From Rhodococcus ruber (GTDB taxonomy: Bacteria; Actinomycetota; Actinomycetes; Mycobacteriales; Mycobacteriaceae), in contig NZ_JAPWIJ010000002.1 in assembly GCF_027270735.1 (NCBI RefSeq), forward strand, positions 372,001-436,000: a stretch of 64,000 bases of DNA, in the 5' to 3' direction. Position numbers and translations under genes: made by a program. Below, piece after piece: positions 33,773 to 42,238 of this stretch (positions are counted from its first letter, which is position 1; each line of letters begins with the position of its first letter). Under the pieces are notes generated by a model. It was not told where the DNA came from and made no database searches. It saw only the letters and a program-made list of their open reading frames with translations.

Positions 33773-35107
33773 ATGACGTCGTCCAGCTTCATGTCACAAC
33801 GCGCCGAATCTGGACCGCGTATGCATGCCGCGCGCGAGACGCACACCACAGGCGCACGCGCACAGGTTGTTCCGAGTACCCGGGTCGAGTCCGTCCCATC
33901 CCCGCAGATGCATCGGTTCGGTACGCGGTGGCTGGCGGGGTCGGTGCTTGCAGCGTGCATCGCGATCGCAGCACATGCGTACTTCCTGGGGTGGAAAATT
34001 CCGTTCGGCATTTTCGGCAACGGAATCGACACCATCGTTTACCGGCACGGCGGCGAAGTCGTCGTGCACGGTCAGCCGCTCTACGAGTTTGCACTGTTCG
34101 ACATCGGACTACCGTTCACCTACCCGCCGTTCGCAGCATTGCTCTTCACCCCGCTGGCGCTGCTCACCGTGACGAGTGCTGTGACACTGCTGCAGGTCAT
34201 CAATGTGCTTCTGGTCTACACAACGGTAGTCCTGAGCTGGCGCACTCTCGGATACCGCAGCGGCGGAATGTATCTCGTCAGCGCGCCGATGGCGATCGCG
34301 TTCACCTGGCTCGAGCCCGTGCGCATGACCATCTGGCTCGGGCAGATCAACCTGCTGTTGCTCGTATTGGTTCTGTTCGATCTCAGCCGACGCGAGGGCA
34401 GTCGCCTGCGCGGTGTCGGTGTCGGAATTGCCGCGGGGCTCAAGCTGACCCCCGCGTTCTTCGTCCTCTACCTGCTGTCCATCAGGCAGTGGCGTGCGGC
34501 GGTTACCGCGAGTGCCACCTTCATGGTCACCGTTGCAGCAGGTTTCCTGATCATTCCCTCCGATTCCTGGAAGTTCTGGACAGCGACCATGGTCGACTCC
34601 GAGCGGATCGGTGCACTCGCATCACCGGCGAACCAGTCGATCCACGGCGCGCTGGCGCGGTTGTGGCCGGGCCATACGCCACCGTTCCTGGTGTGGTTTC
34701 TCGGTGCCGCCGTGATCGCCACCCTTGCATTGTGGACCGCTGCACGCACTCACAAAGCGGGTAAGACGTTGCTGGCGTTGGTGATCTGTGGACTCGCAAC
34801 GCCCATGGTCTCACCCTTTGCATGGGGACATCATTGGGTCTGGTGCATACCGTTGACCATCGTCGCCCTCGATTACGCGAGGCGACACCGCACGTGGTGG
34901 AGCTGGCTGGCACCGGTAGCGGTTGCCTTGCCCATGATCGCCTGGTACTTCACCGACTACCGCGGCATCAAGGCAATCGGAATTTTCATGTTCGAGGGGT
35001 CCCCCGCATTCGAGGCGGCCGTTCAGTTCACCTACCCAGCAGTGTTTTTCGCAACCATTGCCGTCACCCTGCTGTCATCGTTCCACCGCGGCACAGTGAA
35101 CAGGTGA
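33773..35107 (+). CDS. GT87-family integral membrane glycosyltransferase
   Basis: 444 residues from ATG 33773 (GTG 33728 and ATG 33791 are other options). About ten membrane spans, with the GT-C features YRHGGEVVVHGQPLYEF, LPFTYPPFAALLFTPLA (the conserved YPP), AIAFTWLEPVRMTIWLGQIN, GIAAGLKLTPAFFVLYLL and the late SPFAWGHHWVWCIP. Uses polyprenyl-phosphomannose to extend a mannan outside the membrane, as in lipomannan/lipoarabinomannan synthesis. The stop overlaps the next gene's GTG. Confidence 0.87.
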   Translation: MTSSSFMSQRAESGPRMHAARETHTTGARAQVVPSTRVESVPSPQMHRFGTRWLAGSVLAACIAIAAHAYFLGWKIPFGIFGNGIDTIVYRHGGEVVVHGQPLYEFALFDIGLPFTYPPFAALLFTPLALLTVTSAVTLLQVINVLLVYTTVVLSWRTLGYRSGGMYLVSAPMAIAFTWLEPVRMTIWLGQINLLLLVLVLFDLSRREGSRLRGVGVGIAAGLKLTPAFFVLYLLSIRQWRAAVTASATFMVTVAAGFLIIPSDSWKFWTATMVDSERIGALASPANQSIHGALARLWPGHTPPFLVWFLGAAVIATLALWTAARTHKAGKTLLALVICGLATPMVSPFAWGHHWVWCIPLTIVALDYARRHRTWWSWLAPVAVALPMIAWYFTDYRGIKAIGIFMFEGSPAFEAAVQFTYPAVFFATIAVTLLSSFHRGTVNR

Positions 35108-35862
35108 CCGTCACCGTTTCAGTTCTCGCCGATCGTCCTGATCTCGTAGAACCACTGTGGAACATGCAGTCGTCCTGGCCGACGTTCATGACCAAAGATC
35201 CGATCGGTTCGATGTATTTCGATCCCGCCGTCTTCGCGCTGTTCGCCGACCACGTCCTCGTGTGTCAGGACGAGGCAGGTGCAGTGGTCGGCAAGGCCGT
35301 GTCCATACCGTTTCATTTGCCCGACGCCACCGCGCTTCCCGCCGACGGCTGGGACGGCGCGATCAGACGCGGCATCTCCACTCGGCTCACTGGCGAGACC
35401 GCCAATGTTGTGTCGGCGCTCGAGATTTCCTTGATTTCGAGCTCCCAGGGACGAAGCCTGTCGATGACCCTGCTGGCCGCCCTTCGGGACAACGCCGGAC
35501 GACTGGGGTTCAGCGAACTCGTGGCTCCGCTCCGCCCCAACGGCAGAACCGATCTCGAGGAACCGATCGCGTCGTATATCCACCGAACTCGGCCGGACGG
35601 CTTGCCGGTCGACCCGTGGCTGCGCGTCCACGTCCGTGCAGGCGGTCGCATCGACAGTGTCGCGCCGCGGTCGATGGTTGTGCCGGGAACACTCGACGAG
35701 TGGCGGGAGTGGACGGGTCTGCCGTTCGACCGATCCGGGCCGGTGCACGTGCCGGGGGCACTGGTACCGGTGATAGCCGACGTGGAGCAGGGGACGGCCG
35801 TGTACACCGAACCGAATGTGTGGGTGCGGCATCCGACCGCTGCGCGACGCGAGGCTGGGTAA
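35104..35862 (+). CDS. GNAT-fold acyltransferase-like protein
   Basis: 252 residues starting at a GTG that overlaps the preceding stop (GTGA). The segment ISLISSSQGRSLSMTLLAAL followed by RDNAGRLGFSELVAPLRPN matches the acyl-CoA binding loop and helix of a GNAT fold, although the rest is not close to known enzymes. No signal peptide. Coupled to the membrane mannosyltransferase, but a functional link is unproven. Confidence 0.7.
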   Translation: MTVTVSVLADRPDLVEPLWNMQSSWPTFMTKDPIGSMYFDPAVFALFADHVLVCQDEAGAVVGKAVSIPFHLPDATALPADGWDGAIRRGISTRLTGETANVVSALEISLISSSQGRSLSMTLLAALRDNAGRLGFSELVAPLRPNGRTDLEEPIASYIHRTRPDGLPVDPWLRVHVRAGGRIDSVAPRSMVVPGTLDEWREWTGLPFDRSGPVHVPGALVPVIADVEQGTAVYTEPNVWVRHPTAARREAG

Positions 35863-36041
35863 CCTGAGGTGCTCGACTTCCGCTACACGGTTTGCCCGGA
35901 CCGACCTGCGTCGCCCCGACGGTTCCGGAACTGCCAGGATCGCAATCGAATTGGACGGGTGTCGACGAGTCGCAGGATTGGGACCCCTCCGTGAACTACC
36001 GATTTCCGCATACGACATCCTGACCCGAGATCGGCAAGCCC

Positions 36042-36413
36042 ATGCCCATGGACGGAGACGATGTGTCGCACGAGCTGGAGAAGATCTCCTTCACGGTGCC
36101 GGATGGCTTCGAGTTCACTCAGGGCATCAAGTATGCGGAGTTCGTGGGCCAACCCGCGTGGTCCGCTCGATTCGACGCACCGAAGGAATTGGACGGGCCG
36201 GCTATCACCGCGGCCAACCCGTCCTATCCCCCGCTCCAATCGGCCGCGTGCGGTACCGCAACGAAGACGAGCTGGACCACGCTGGGCTTCACCTGCGAAT
36301 CGGAAATGCTGTCCACGTCACGGCCGCCGCACGGAGGGGCGGACCCCGTCTCCGTGATGTTCACCAGAGGCGCGCGCGGGTCCTCCCTGTTCATCTACTG
36401 CGAGGGTCACTGA
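36042..36413 (+). CDS. Hypothetical protein, possibly a truncated gene
   Basis: 123 residues (start ATG 36042 or 36048). Beta-rich sequence with two cysteines (SAACGTAT and GFTCESE) and a third at IYCEGH. An in-frame stop lies at 36021, but the frame upstream of it also encodes a protein-like stretch (SNWTGVDESQDWDPSVNYRF), so this may be the remaining 3' half of a gene interrupted by a stop. No family recognised. Confidence 0.45.
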   Translation: MPMDGDDVSHELEKISFTVPDGFEFTQGIKYAEFVGQPAWSARFDAPKELDGPAITAANPSYPPLQSAACGTATKTSWTTLGFTCESEMLSTSRPPHGGADPVSVMFTRGARGSSLFIYCEGH

Positions 36414-36432
36414 TAGACCCGACCTCGTGCGA

Positions 36433-37164
36433 CTACTTCAGATGCCGGTCGAAGAATCTGTTTCCATCATCGCCTTCGAAGTGCGGGACGCCGGTATGCC
36501 CACCCATGTTGGCGTGCAACGTTTTCTCGGTCGAGCCGAAGGCGTCGAACAGATTCAACGCCATGTTCCTGTCGTTTCCTTCGTCGTCCCATTGCAGAAG
36601 AACTTGCAGCGGAATTCTCACCTGTTCGGCCTCGTCGAACATGGTTCGGGGCACGTAGCTACCGGCGAACAGCAGCGCCGCCGCGACGCGTGGCTCGACG
36701 GCAGCGAGTCTGACGCCGATGGCCGCCACACCTCCCGAATAGCCGACAGGTCCAATAACTTCCGGGAGAGCGAGCAGGGAATCCAGAGCGGCCTGCAACT
36801 CCGGTACCGCCTTCTCGACCAACGGAAGGACGAGTCGGTCGATGATGTCGTCGGTGACCGGCTCGCCGGCTCCGATCGCGTTTCGCAAATCTGCTCGAGC
36901 TTCCTCGGCGACGTCGGATCGCGGACGGTCCCCGCTGCCCGGTAGTTCGATGGTGGCCGCGACGTAACCCGCAGCCACCGCATGGCGTGCCCGAGCCGCA
37001 AGACGCGAATACATCATGTCCAGACCACCGGGATGGCCGATGAGAATCAAAGGTGTCGGAGCGGTGTGAAAGACCGGAGTCCACAGGATTCCGGGAATGT
37101 CGCCGAGGGTGAACTTGCGTTCGAGAACGTGATCATCGAGACGTTGTTCGGACGTGAAATGCAT
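36433..37164 (-). CDS. Alpha/beta hydrolase, dienelactone hydrolase-like
   Basis: 243 residues. Oxyanion region LILIGHPGGLDMMYSR; nucleophile elbow GPVGYSGGVAAIG with Ser; acid likely in LQWDDEGND; His in NMGGHTGVPHFEGDD. The length and FFDRHLK end resemble dienelactone hydrolase and dipeptidyl peptidase-like carboxylesterases. Substrate unknown. Confidence 0.8.
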   Translation of the reverse strand: MHFTSEQRLDDHVLERKFTLGDIPGILWTPVFHTAPTPLILIGHPGGLDMMYSRLAARARHAVAAGYVAATIELPGSGDRPRSDVAEEARADLRNAIGAGEPVTDDIIDRLVLPLVEKAVPELQAALDSLLALPEVIGPVGYSGGVAAIGVRLAAVEPRVAAALLFAGSYVPRTMFDEAEQVRIPLQVLLQWDDEGNDRNMALNLFDAFGSTEKTLHANMGGHTGVPHFEGDDGNRFFDRHLK

Positions 37165-37245
37165 GGTCGCGCCTTTCGGGAATGCTGATCAACGGCGCTC
37201 CCGGACCGACCTGCTGTCAGATCGTGCCACTTCGGAGGAGCACCC

Positions 37246-37305
37246 ATGTCGGTACTGCGTTCACGGGTATCACCTCCTCGTTCGTGTACGGCTCATAGAC
37301 GCTAA
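37246..37305 (+). CDS. Possible 19-residue leader peptide
   Basis: ATG TCG GTA CTG reads MSVLRSRVSPPRSCTAHRR and ends TAA. It has a near-ideal ribosome site (GGAGGAG at 37234-37240, 5 bp before ATG). The codons CCTCCTC at 37273-37279 can pair with that site, giving a possible switch. It precedes the PLDc_N gene by 110 bp. Strong ribosome site but a basic, low-information peptide; function not known. Confidence 0.3.
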   Translation: MSVLRSRVSPPRSCTAHRR

Positions 37306-37415
37306 CAAGCGGCACGGGCTCTTAGCCAACGATTATTCTGCCTGTCCAAAATCCGACGACCCCGCTACGATGCTCGATACAACAGACCGGATGGTCTCGA
37401 GCGTGGAGGATCCCA

Positions 37416-37793
37416 ATGCCGTACGTCGGTTTGCTGGTGATGCTGCTGTGGGTGTTCTGCCTGATCGACGTGATCACTGCCGATGACGGCGGGGTGCGAT
37501 ATCTCCCCAAGATCGTCTGGCTGCTGCTGGTGGTGTTTCTACCGTTTGCAGGATCATTGGCCTGGCTGTTCGCGGGACGCCCGATCGGCCACGGAATCTG
37601 GGGAGGCCCCGGGGGTGGCTCCGGTTACCGGCGGGCCAGCAACTCCGCGTTTCCGGAGTACGAAACGCGACCGGGTCGACAAGCTGCACAGAATCCTGAA
37701 GCCGACGCCGAGTTTCTGCGTCGCTGCCGGGAACGGGCCGAAGAACAGCGTCACATCGAGCGTGAACGTCGCAAACGCGATCTCGGGTTCTGA
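37416..37793 (+). CDS. PLDc_N-domain membrane protein
   Basis: 125 residues. Two spans (YVGLLVMLLWVFCLIDVIT and IVWLLLVVFLPFAGSLAWLF) with the phospholipase_D-nuclease N-terminal domain signature ADDGGVRYLPKIVWLLLVVF, followed by GRPIGHG and a charged coiled-coil C-terminus (ADAEFLRRCRERAEEQRHIE). Common small envelope protein of unknown function in actinobacteria. Confidence 0.85.
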   Translation: MPYVGLLVMLLWVFCLIDVITADDGGVRYLPKIVWLLLVVFLPFAGSLAWLFAGRPIGHGIWGGPGGGSGYRRASNSAFPEYETRPGRQAAQNPEADAEFLRRCRERAEEQRHIERERRKRDLGF

Positions 37794-37804
37794 TCCTCTC
37801 TCGC

Positions 37805-38557
37805 TCAGCGTGGCTGGATCGACGGCGAATCGATGCTGCCCCACCGCGAGGGCGGCAACACGATCAGACGCGCCTTGCCGATGACATCGTCGACCGGAAC
37901 AGTGCCGCCCAGTTCATCCCTGGCATGAGCTCTGGAATCTGCTGAGCCGCTCCGGTTGTCGCCCATCACCCAGAGATTGCCTGACGGCACGGTCACCGGG
38001 CCGAAACAGCGACCGGATTGCGGCGTTGTCTCGCACGTGAGCGCGTTCTCGACGAACGGGAAGTCCATGACGACGTACGGCTCGTCCAGAGGCTGCCCGT
38101 CGACTTCGACGCGACCTCGGGAGTCGCAGCACTGCACGGTCTGCCCGCCGGTGGCGATGACTCGCTTCACGAGATCGTTCTCGTCGGGCGCAACCAGTCC
38201 GGCCCATGAACCTGCGTCCTGCAAGGCCTTGGCGATCGGGTTGGTCGATCGCGTCGAGCTGTAGCCGAGGTTCCACGACGAGGTCGGTGCCTCGAAGACC
38301 ACCACATCACCGGGCTGCGGCTCTCCGAAGCGAAAGGTCATCTTGTCCACGATGATTCGATCGCCGGTGCATCCAGTGCACCCATGCAGCGTCGGCTCCA
38401 TGGACTCGGACGGAATGAAGTACACCCGGCCGACGAACGTCTGCAGCAGCACGCTCAGAACAAGCGCGACGACGACGAGGACGGCCGTCTCACGAAGCCA
38501 GGGCGGGATGCGGCGCCGTGGGGCATCGTCGATGTTGTTCTCGTTCGACATCATCAT
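37805..38557 (-). CDS. lepB: Signal peptidase I
   Basis: 250 residues. One N-terminal membrane span (ETAVLVVVALVLSVLLQTFV) then the catalytic serine Ser52 in FIPSESMEPTL, the catalytic lysine in NDLVKRVIATGGQ and the box E motif GDNRSGSADSRAH. Cleaves Sec and Tat signal peptides at the outer face of the membrane. A CTGCTG pair (HGCTGCTGD) follows the serine. It probably processes the secreted protein at 29086; Tat lipoproteins such as that at 57536 would instead use signal peptidase II. Confidence 0.93.
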   Translation of the reverse strand: MMMSNENNIDDAPRRRIPPWLRETAVLVVVALVLSVLLQTFVGRVYFIPSESMEPTLHGCTGCTGDRIIVDKMTFRFGEPQPGDVVVFEAPTSSWNLGYSSTRSTNPIAKALQDAGSWAGLVAPDENDLVKRVIATGGQTVQCCDSRGRVEVDGQPLDEPYVVMDFPFVENALTCETTPQSGRCFGPVTVPSGNLWVMGDNRSGSADSRAHARDELGGTVPVDDVIGKARLIVLPPSRWGSIDSPSIQPR

Positions 38558-38598
38558 CCTGGCAGCCTAGAGCTCGACTGTTGCGTATCGTACTGGGC

Positions 38599-38940
38599 AT
38601 GTTGTTTTTGGGCATCGTATTGACTGCCGCGGGGGCGGCCATGATGACCGTCGCGACCAGACAACTGTCGCGCGTGAACGAAGGGCACTACTTGCCCATG
38701 CTCATCGGAACGTTCGCGGTCGCGTCCCCTCCGAAGGTCACAGCGGTCCGGGTCGCGGCCCAGGCCGTCACCGTGATCGGTGCATGGACAGTTTTGATTT
38801 CCCTCTGGGACGATGGAAACGCCATGCCGTCCATGGTCGCTGGATTGGTTGCTCTTGTTGCCGCAGTAGCGGTCCCGGTCACCGTCATCACCGCTGCACA
38901 CAACAGACAATTGCCGAACTCTGATCCGCGAGATCGATGA
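38599..38940 (+). CDS. Small membrane protein
   Basis: 113 residues from ATG 38599. Three hydrophobic segments: LFLGIVLTAAGAAMMTV, VRVAAQAVTVIGAWTVLI and MVAGLVALVAAVAVPVTVITA. Divergent from lepB and convergent with the ABC-F gene. No family recognised. Confidence 0.6.
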   Translation: MLFLGIVLTAAGAAMMTVATRQLSRVNEGHYLPMLIGTFAVASPPKVTAVRVAAQAVTVIGAWTVLISLWDDGNAMPSMVAGLVALVAAVAVPVTVITAAHNRQLPNSDPRDR

Positions 38941-38954
38941 TGCCGACCCCGCGT

Positions 38955-40556
38955 CTACCGTTCACCCCCGAGGTCAACGGCATTCCAGTCGCTCAGGTCC
39001 CGAAGCATCTGTCGATCGTGTGTAGAGACCACCACCCCCGCGTCGGTTGCGTGCAGCGCCTCGGTCAATTCGTCCACCAAAGCAATGGACAGGTGATTCG
39101 TCGGCTCATCCAGCAACAGGACGTGTGGGCGGCGGGCCAGTGCGAGCGCGAGTTCGAGTCGACGTTGTTGACCCATGGAGAGCTCCCCGATTCGCTTGCT
39201 CGTCTCCCTCGATCGCAACAGACCGAGTGAGGACAACGACACCGTCGTACCACTGCAGGACCGAAAGTACTGCCCTGCCGAACATTCCGGCGGTAGCGCG
39301 GACTCTTGCCGCAGCAGTACCACTCGTGCAGCGTCAGAAATGTGAACATGCCCCGCCGTCGGATCCAACTCACCCGCCAACACCGCCAGCAGTGTGGACT
39401 TTCCCGTCCCGTTGGGACCGGTCACCACCTGCTTGCCACCCGCCTCCAGGTTCAGCGACACCGGCCCGTTCAGCCGACCCTCTACTTCGACACGGTCCGC
39501 AATCAACAGGGCGGCTCCGGATCTTGCATCGATACTCGGAAACCTCAGCCGCTGAGGGGGTTCGGGGACAGGAAGCAGCTGCGATTCCAAGTCTTCCTGC
39601 CGACGGTGCACGTTCCGGACGAGACCACCGGCGCGAGTGGCACGTTGATGCTTGTTCGTGCCCTTGTCGGGTCTCCAACTGCCGACGAGTCTGTTCTGCG
39701 CCTTGCTCAGATCCTCGCGTAGTCGGGCTGTCTCCGCCAACTGCAGTCGATGCTCCTGCTCCCACCTGACCAGCTCTGCGGCGCGCCCGGCCCGATAGCT
39801 GTCGTATCCGTCCCCGTAGACGCGCGGCCGGCCGTCCGGCGTCGGGTCGAGGTCCAGAATCTGTTGCGCGACATCGGAAATCAGCGCTCGGTCGTGGCTG
39901 ACCACTACTACGCCGCCTGCACGGGCTCGAAGACGGGCTGTCAGATAGTCGAGTCCTGCTCGGTCGAGGTGATTGGTCGGCTCGTCGAGCAGCAAGAAAT
40001 CGTGATTCCCGCCGAGCAGGCATGCCAGTCTCACCCGATACCGTTGTCCGACCGAAAGTTCGGTCAGTAGCCGAGATCTGTCGCTCACTGCGCCGAGGCC
40101 ATCGAGAGCGATGTCCACCCTTCGCTCGGCGTCCCACGCATCGAGAGACTCGACTCGCTCGAATGCGATGGAGTAACTCTGCTCGGCTCCCTTGACGCCA
40201 GTTGCAAGATCCTCCGCGGCGGCGTCGAGATTCGCCAAAGCCAGAATCGAATCGGCAACGGATTCTCGAAGCACCTCACCCACTGTCCGTTCGTCTGTGG
40301 TGACCATCTCCTGCTCGGCTACTCCGACAGTTCCGACGCATGACATGCAGCCGGAATCCGGCGTCAGCCTGTCGGCCAAGACTTTCAGGAGAGTTGACTT
40401 GCCCTGCCCGTTCTCGCCCACGATCGCCCACCGGGACGCGGCAGTCACAGCGATGTCGACACCGCTCAATACAGTTGAGGCACCGAAGGTGACAGTGATG
40501 TTCGAGGCGATGAGTTGCGCGTCGGAGCGCGCAGAAACAACTGCTGAATGTGGCAT
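38955..40556 (-). CDS. ABC-F family ribosome-associated ATPase
   Basis: 533 residues without membrane spans. Two ATP-binding domains: Walker A GENGQGKST and GPNGTGKST, signatures LSVGQRYRVRLA and LSMGQQRRLELA, Walker B LLLDEPTNHLD and LLLDEPTNHLS. The interdomain linker is rich in Arg/Lys (RPDKGTNKHQRATRAGG), as in ABC-F proteins that enter the ribosomal E site. Could be an antibiotic-protection protein or a housekeeping translation factor. Start ATG 40556 has GGAGA just upstream. The 174-bp leader carries tiny reading frames and stem-loops like drug-inducible ABC-F genes. Confidence 0.88.
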   Translation of the reverse strand: MPHSAVVSARSDAQLIASNITVTFGASTVLSGVDIAVTAASRWAIVGENGQGKSTLLKVLADRLTPDSGCMSCVGTVGVAEQEMVTTDERTVGEVLRESVADSILALANLDAAAEDLATGVKGAEQSYSIAFERVESLDAWDAERRVDIALDGLGAVSDRSRLLTELSVGQRYRVRLACLLGGNHDFLLLDEPTNHLDRAGLDYLTARLRARAGGVVVVSHDRALISDVAQQILDLDPTPDGRPRVYGDGYDSYRAGRAAELVRWEQEHRLQLAETARLREDLSKAQNRLVGSWRPDKGTNKHQRATRAGGLVRNVHRRQEDLESQLLPVPEPPQRLRFPSIDARSGAALLIADRVEVEGRLNGPVSLNLEAGGKQVVTGPNGTGKSTLLAVLAGELDPTAGHVHISDAARVVLLRQESALPPECSAGQYFRSCSGTTVSLSSLGLLRSRETSKRIGELSMGQQRRLELALALARRPHVLLLDEPTNHLSIALVDELTEALHATDAGVVVSTHDRQMLRDLSDWNAVDLGGER

Positions 40557-40561
40557 TGGAT

Positions 40562-40730
40562 CTCCAAATAGCAAGCGCACCAGAACAAGTGCGCGCGAGT
40601 TGACGGGACTGGACCACGACGGTCCGAGAAAGACAGCACCACACGACGCCGGTATTCCCGACGCTCGGCGGTGCTGACGTAGTCCGTCACTCGAAGATCA
40701 AATGCATGCTGCGACGGTAGCAAGCAGCAT
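40562..40730 (-). promoter_or_regulatory. Leader with tiny ORFs and stem-loops before the ABC-F gene
   Basis: On the minus strand, in order: a 10-codon ORF MLLATVAACI (start 40730), an overlapping 6-codon ORF MHLIFE (40707-40687), a large stem with CAGCACC/GGTGCTG arms, the hairpin GGACC-5-GGTCC at 40611-40625, and the hairpin GCGCAC-8-GTGCGC at 40575-40594. The last sits just before the ribosome site GGAGA. This order resembles ribosome-mediated attenuation leaders of resistance genes. Confidence 0.5.
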
Positions 40731-40845
40731 CGCTGGCCTGCCACCCATTTTCTGGAAGCGAGTCGATGAAGCTGTCGAATCGAGTTGAGGTTTCAGGCTT
40801 GCGATTCGAACGCCCGGTTGCCGTTGGACGCCCGGAGGTTACGCG

Positions 40846-41316
40846 TCAATGCGATGGCCTCATGTCGCCGAAGTGACCGGTTCGCCAGACGACACCGAGG
40901 TGCAGCGTCGATATCCGCCAACCATTGGACGTCCGGTCGAGGGCCGCGGTCACCACACCTCCCGCGGTGAATGCGCGATCGTCGAGGTTGCCCTTCGGTC
41001 GATCCTTCCAGATATGTATCGCCACGAGGTTCGCTCGAAACTGGGCCCGATCTTCGTCGATCGTGATGGTGTGACCGGTGACGAGGTGCTGGGTGGCCTC
41101 GAACCGTGAGAAGTTGTGGGTGTGCGTCCGCCCGATCGCTTCGGGACCGACGGTGGTGGTGTCGTCCGGCCGAATGATCCGGCCATCGTCACCGAAAATA
41201 CGACGGAGATGCTCGGTGTCGAGTTCACGATCGTCGAGGCTACGAAAGTACTCGTTGACAACAGCCAGCACTTCTTGACTGTCCGACCACCGATTCGGTT
41301 CAGCCTCACCCTGCAT
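40846..41316 (-). CDS. SnoaL-like (NTF2-fold) protein
   Basis: 156 residues from ATG 41316: VLAVVNEYFRSLDDRELDTEHL, RIFGDDGRIIRPDDTTTVGPEAI, FEATQHLVTGHTITI and the strand WRISTLHLGVVW, the cone-shaped NTF2 fold. Could be an isomerase/hydratase-like enzyme or a ligand-binding protein. Longer starts upstream overlap the hairpin at 41372 and are less likely. Confidence 0.75.
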   Translation of the reverse strand: MQGEAEPNRWSDSQEVLAVVNEYFRSLDDRELDTEHLRRIFGDDGRIIRPDDTTTVGPEAIGRTHTHNFSRFEATQHLVTGHTITIDEDRAQFRANLVAIHIWKDRPKGNLDDRAFTAGGVVTAALDRTSNGWRISTLHLGVVWRTGHFGDMRPSH

Positions 41317-41371
41317 TCCAAAAGTGTGCCTCGCGGAGATCCCGCTCGCAACGGGTACTGGCGATCGAGTT

Positions 41372-41410
41372 GGGTGCATCTGACCGCGCTCAGCGCGGTC
41401 GGATGCACCC
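41372..41410. terminator. Long near-perfect hairpin
   Basis: GGGTGCATC-T-GACCGCGC pairs with GCGCGGTC-G-GATGCACCC around a TCA loop: 17 of 18 pairs match. It starts 4 bp after the stop of the gene at 41415 (minus strand). Strong GC stem but no U-tract; a terminator or a mobile small repeat (REP-like). Confidence 0.5.
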
Positions 41411-41414
41411 GATT

Positions 41415-41627
41415 TCACTCGAGGACTTCAGAATCCGAGCGATAGGACCCATCGAGTCGGCTTCTGATGCGGCGGATGGCCCTCCAGCCCGCGGGTGTCG
41501 CGACCGTACTCACGATCGCCCCGAAGGCGACGCCCTGCGACAGCGCCGACCATTCGCCAGGACTGTCACCGAACAGCGGCCACTTGTACACAACACCCAG
41601 CACTACCAAGAAGATCACCGCACGCAA
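41415..41627 (-). CDS. Small membrane protein
   Basis: 70 residues. Span 1 RAVIFLVVLGVVYKWPLFG and span 2 LSQGVAFGAIVSTVATPAGW, then a basic tail RAIRRIRSRLDGSYRSDSEVLE. No family recognised. Confidence 0.55.
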   Translation of the reverse strand: MRAVIFLVVLGVVYKWPLFGDSPGEWSALSQGVAFGAIVSTVATPAGWRAIRRIRSRLDGSYRSDSEVLE

Positions 41628-41713
41628 CGTGTTCCCGCCTCATCACTCGAATCGGACAAATTCGACCGCTCGGTATATTGTTACCGTACCGACTGCACCA
41701 CAGAAGGATCCAC

Positions 41714-41962
41714 GTGTCGAACCAGCGAACGTTTCGCCAGTACGTGATGACCGGCCCGATGAGCAAGAAGAGCGGCGCTACTCGCAGCGACTACATCAAC
41801 GCTCTCGCATTGGCCCCCGCGGTGGCGATCGGATTCCTCCTGGCTCAACTGGTGGTCGATTTCGGTTCGATTCCCCTCGACATCGCCGTCGGATGCCTGG
41901 GCGGCGCGATCACCGGAATTCTGTACCTCTATCTCGCGTACAAGCACGACCAGCGAACCTAG
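41714..41962 (+). CDS. Small membrane protein
   Basis: 82 residues from GTG 41714, which has AAGGA seven bases upstream. After a polar N-terminus (SNQRTFRQYVMTGPMSKKSG), two spans: ALALAPAVAIGFLLAQLVV and IAVGCLGGAITGILYLYLAY, ending KHDQRT. No family recognised. Confidence 0.6.
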   Translation: MSNQRTFRQYVMTGPMSKKSGATRSDYINALALAPAVAIGFLLAQLVVDFGSIPLDIAVGCLGGAITGILYLYLAYKHDQRT

Positions 41963-42238
41963 GTCGACCGTTCGGCACGATTCATCCGAGCTGATGAGAT
42001 TCGAGGAAGCCGAGACTCGTTACCGCTATCCCCGGGCTCGATGTATCGGAAGCAGTCGTCACCCTCGACGGCGATCACATCGCGACAGTGTCCGAGAACG
42101 TCGAGCGACTGTGGACCGGTACGCGAACTGCCAACGGGCTGGGTGGCGCAGGACTCCGCGGCGGGGGATGGTTCAACCGTCTGGACTGACGGCGTCGACC
42201 GGAGCGGTGTCACCGTCGATCGATCTAGACTCCACCTC

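Noticed and set aside
41495-41962. 155-codon version of the small membrane protein
   Set aside because: The first half overlaps the opposite-strand membrane protein and is low-information; GTG 41714 with AAGGA is preferred.
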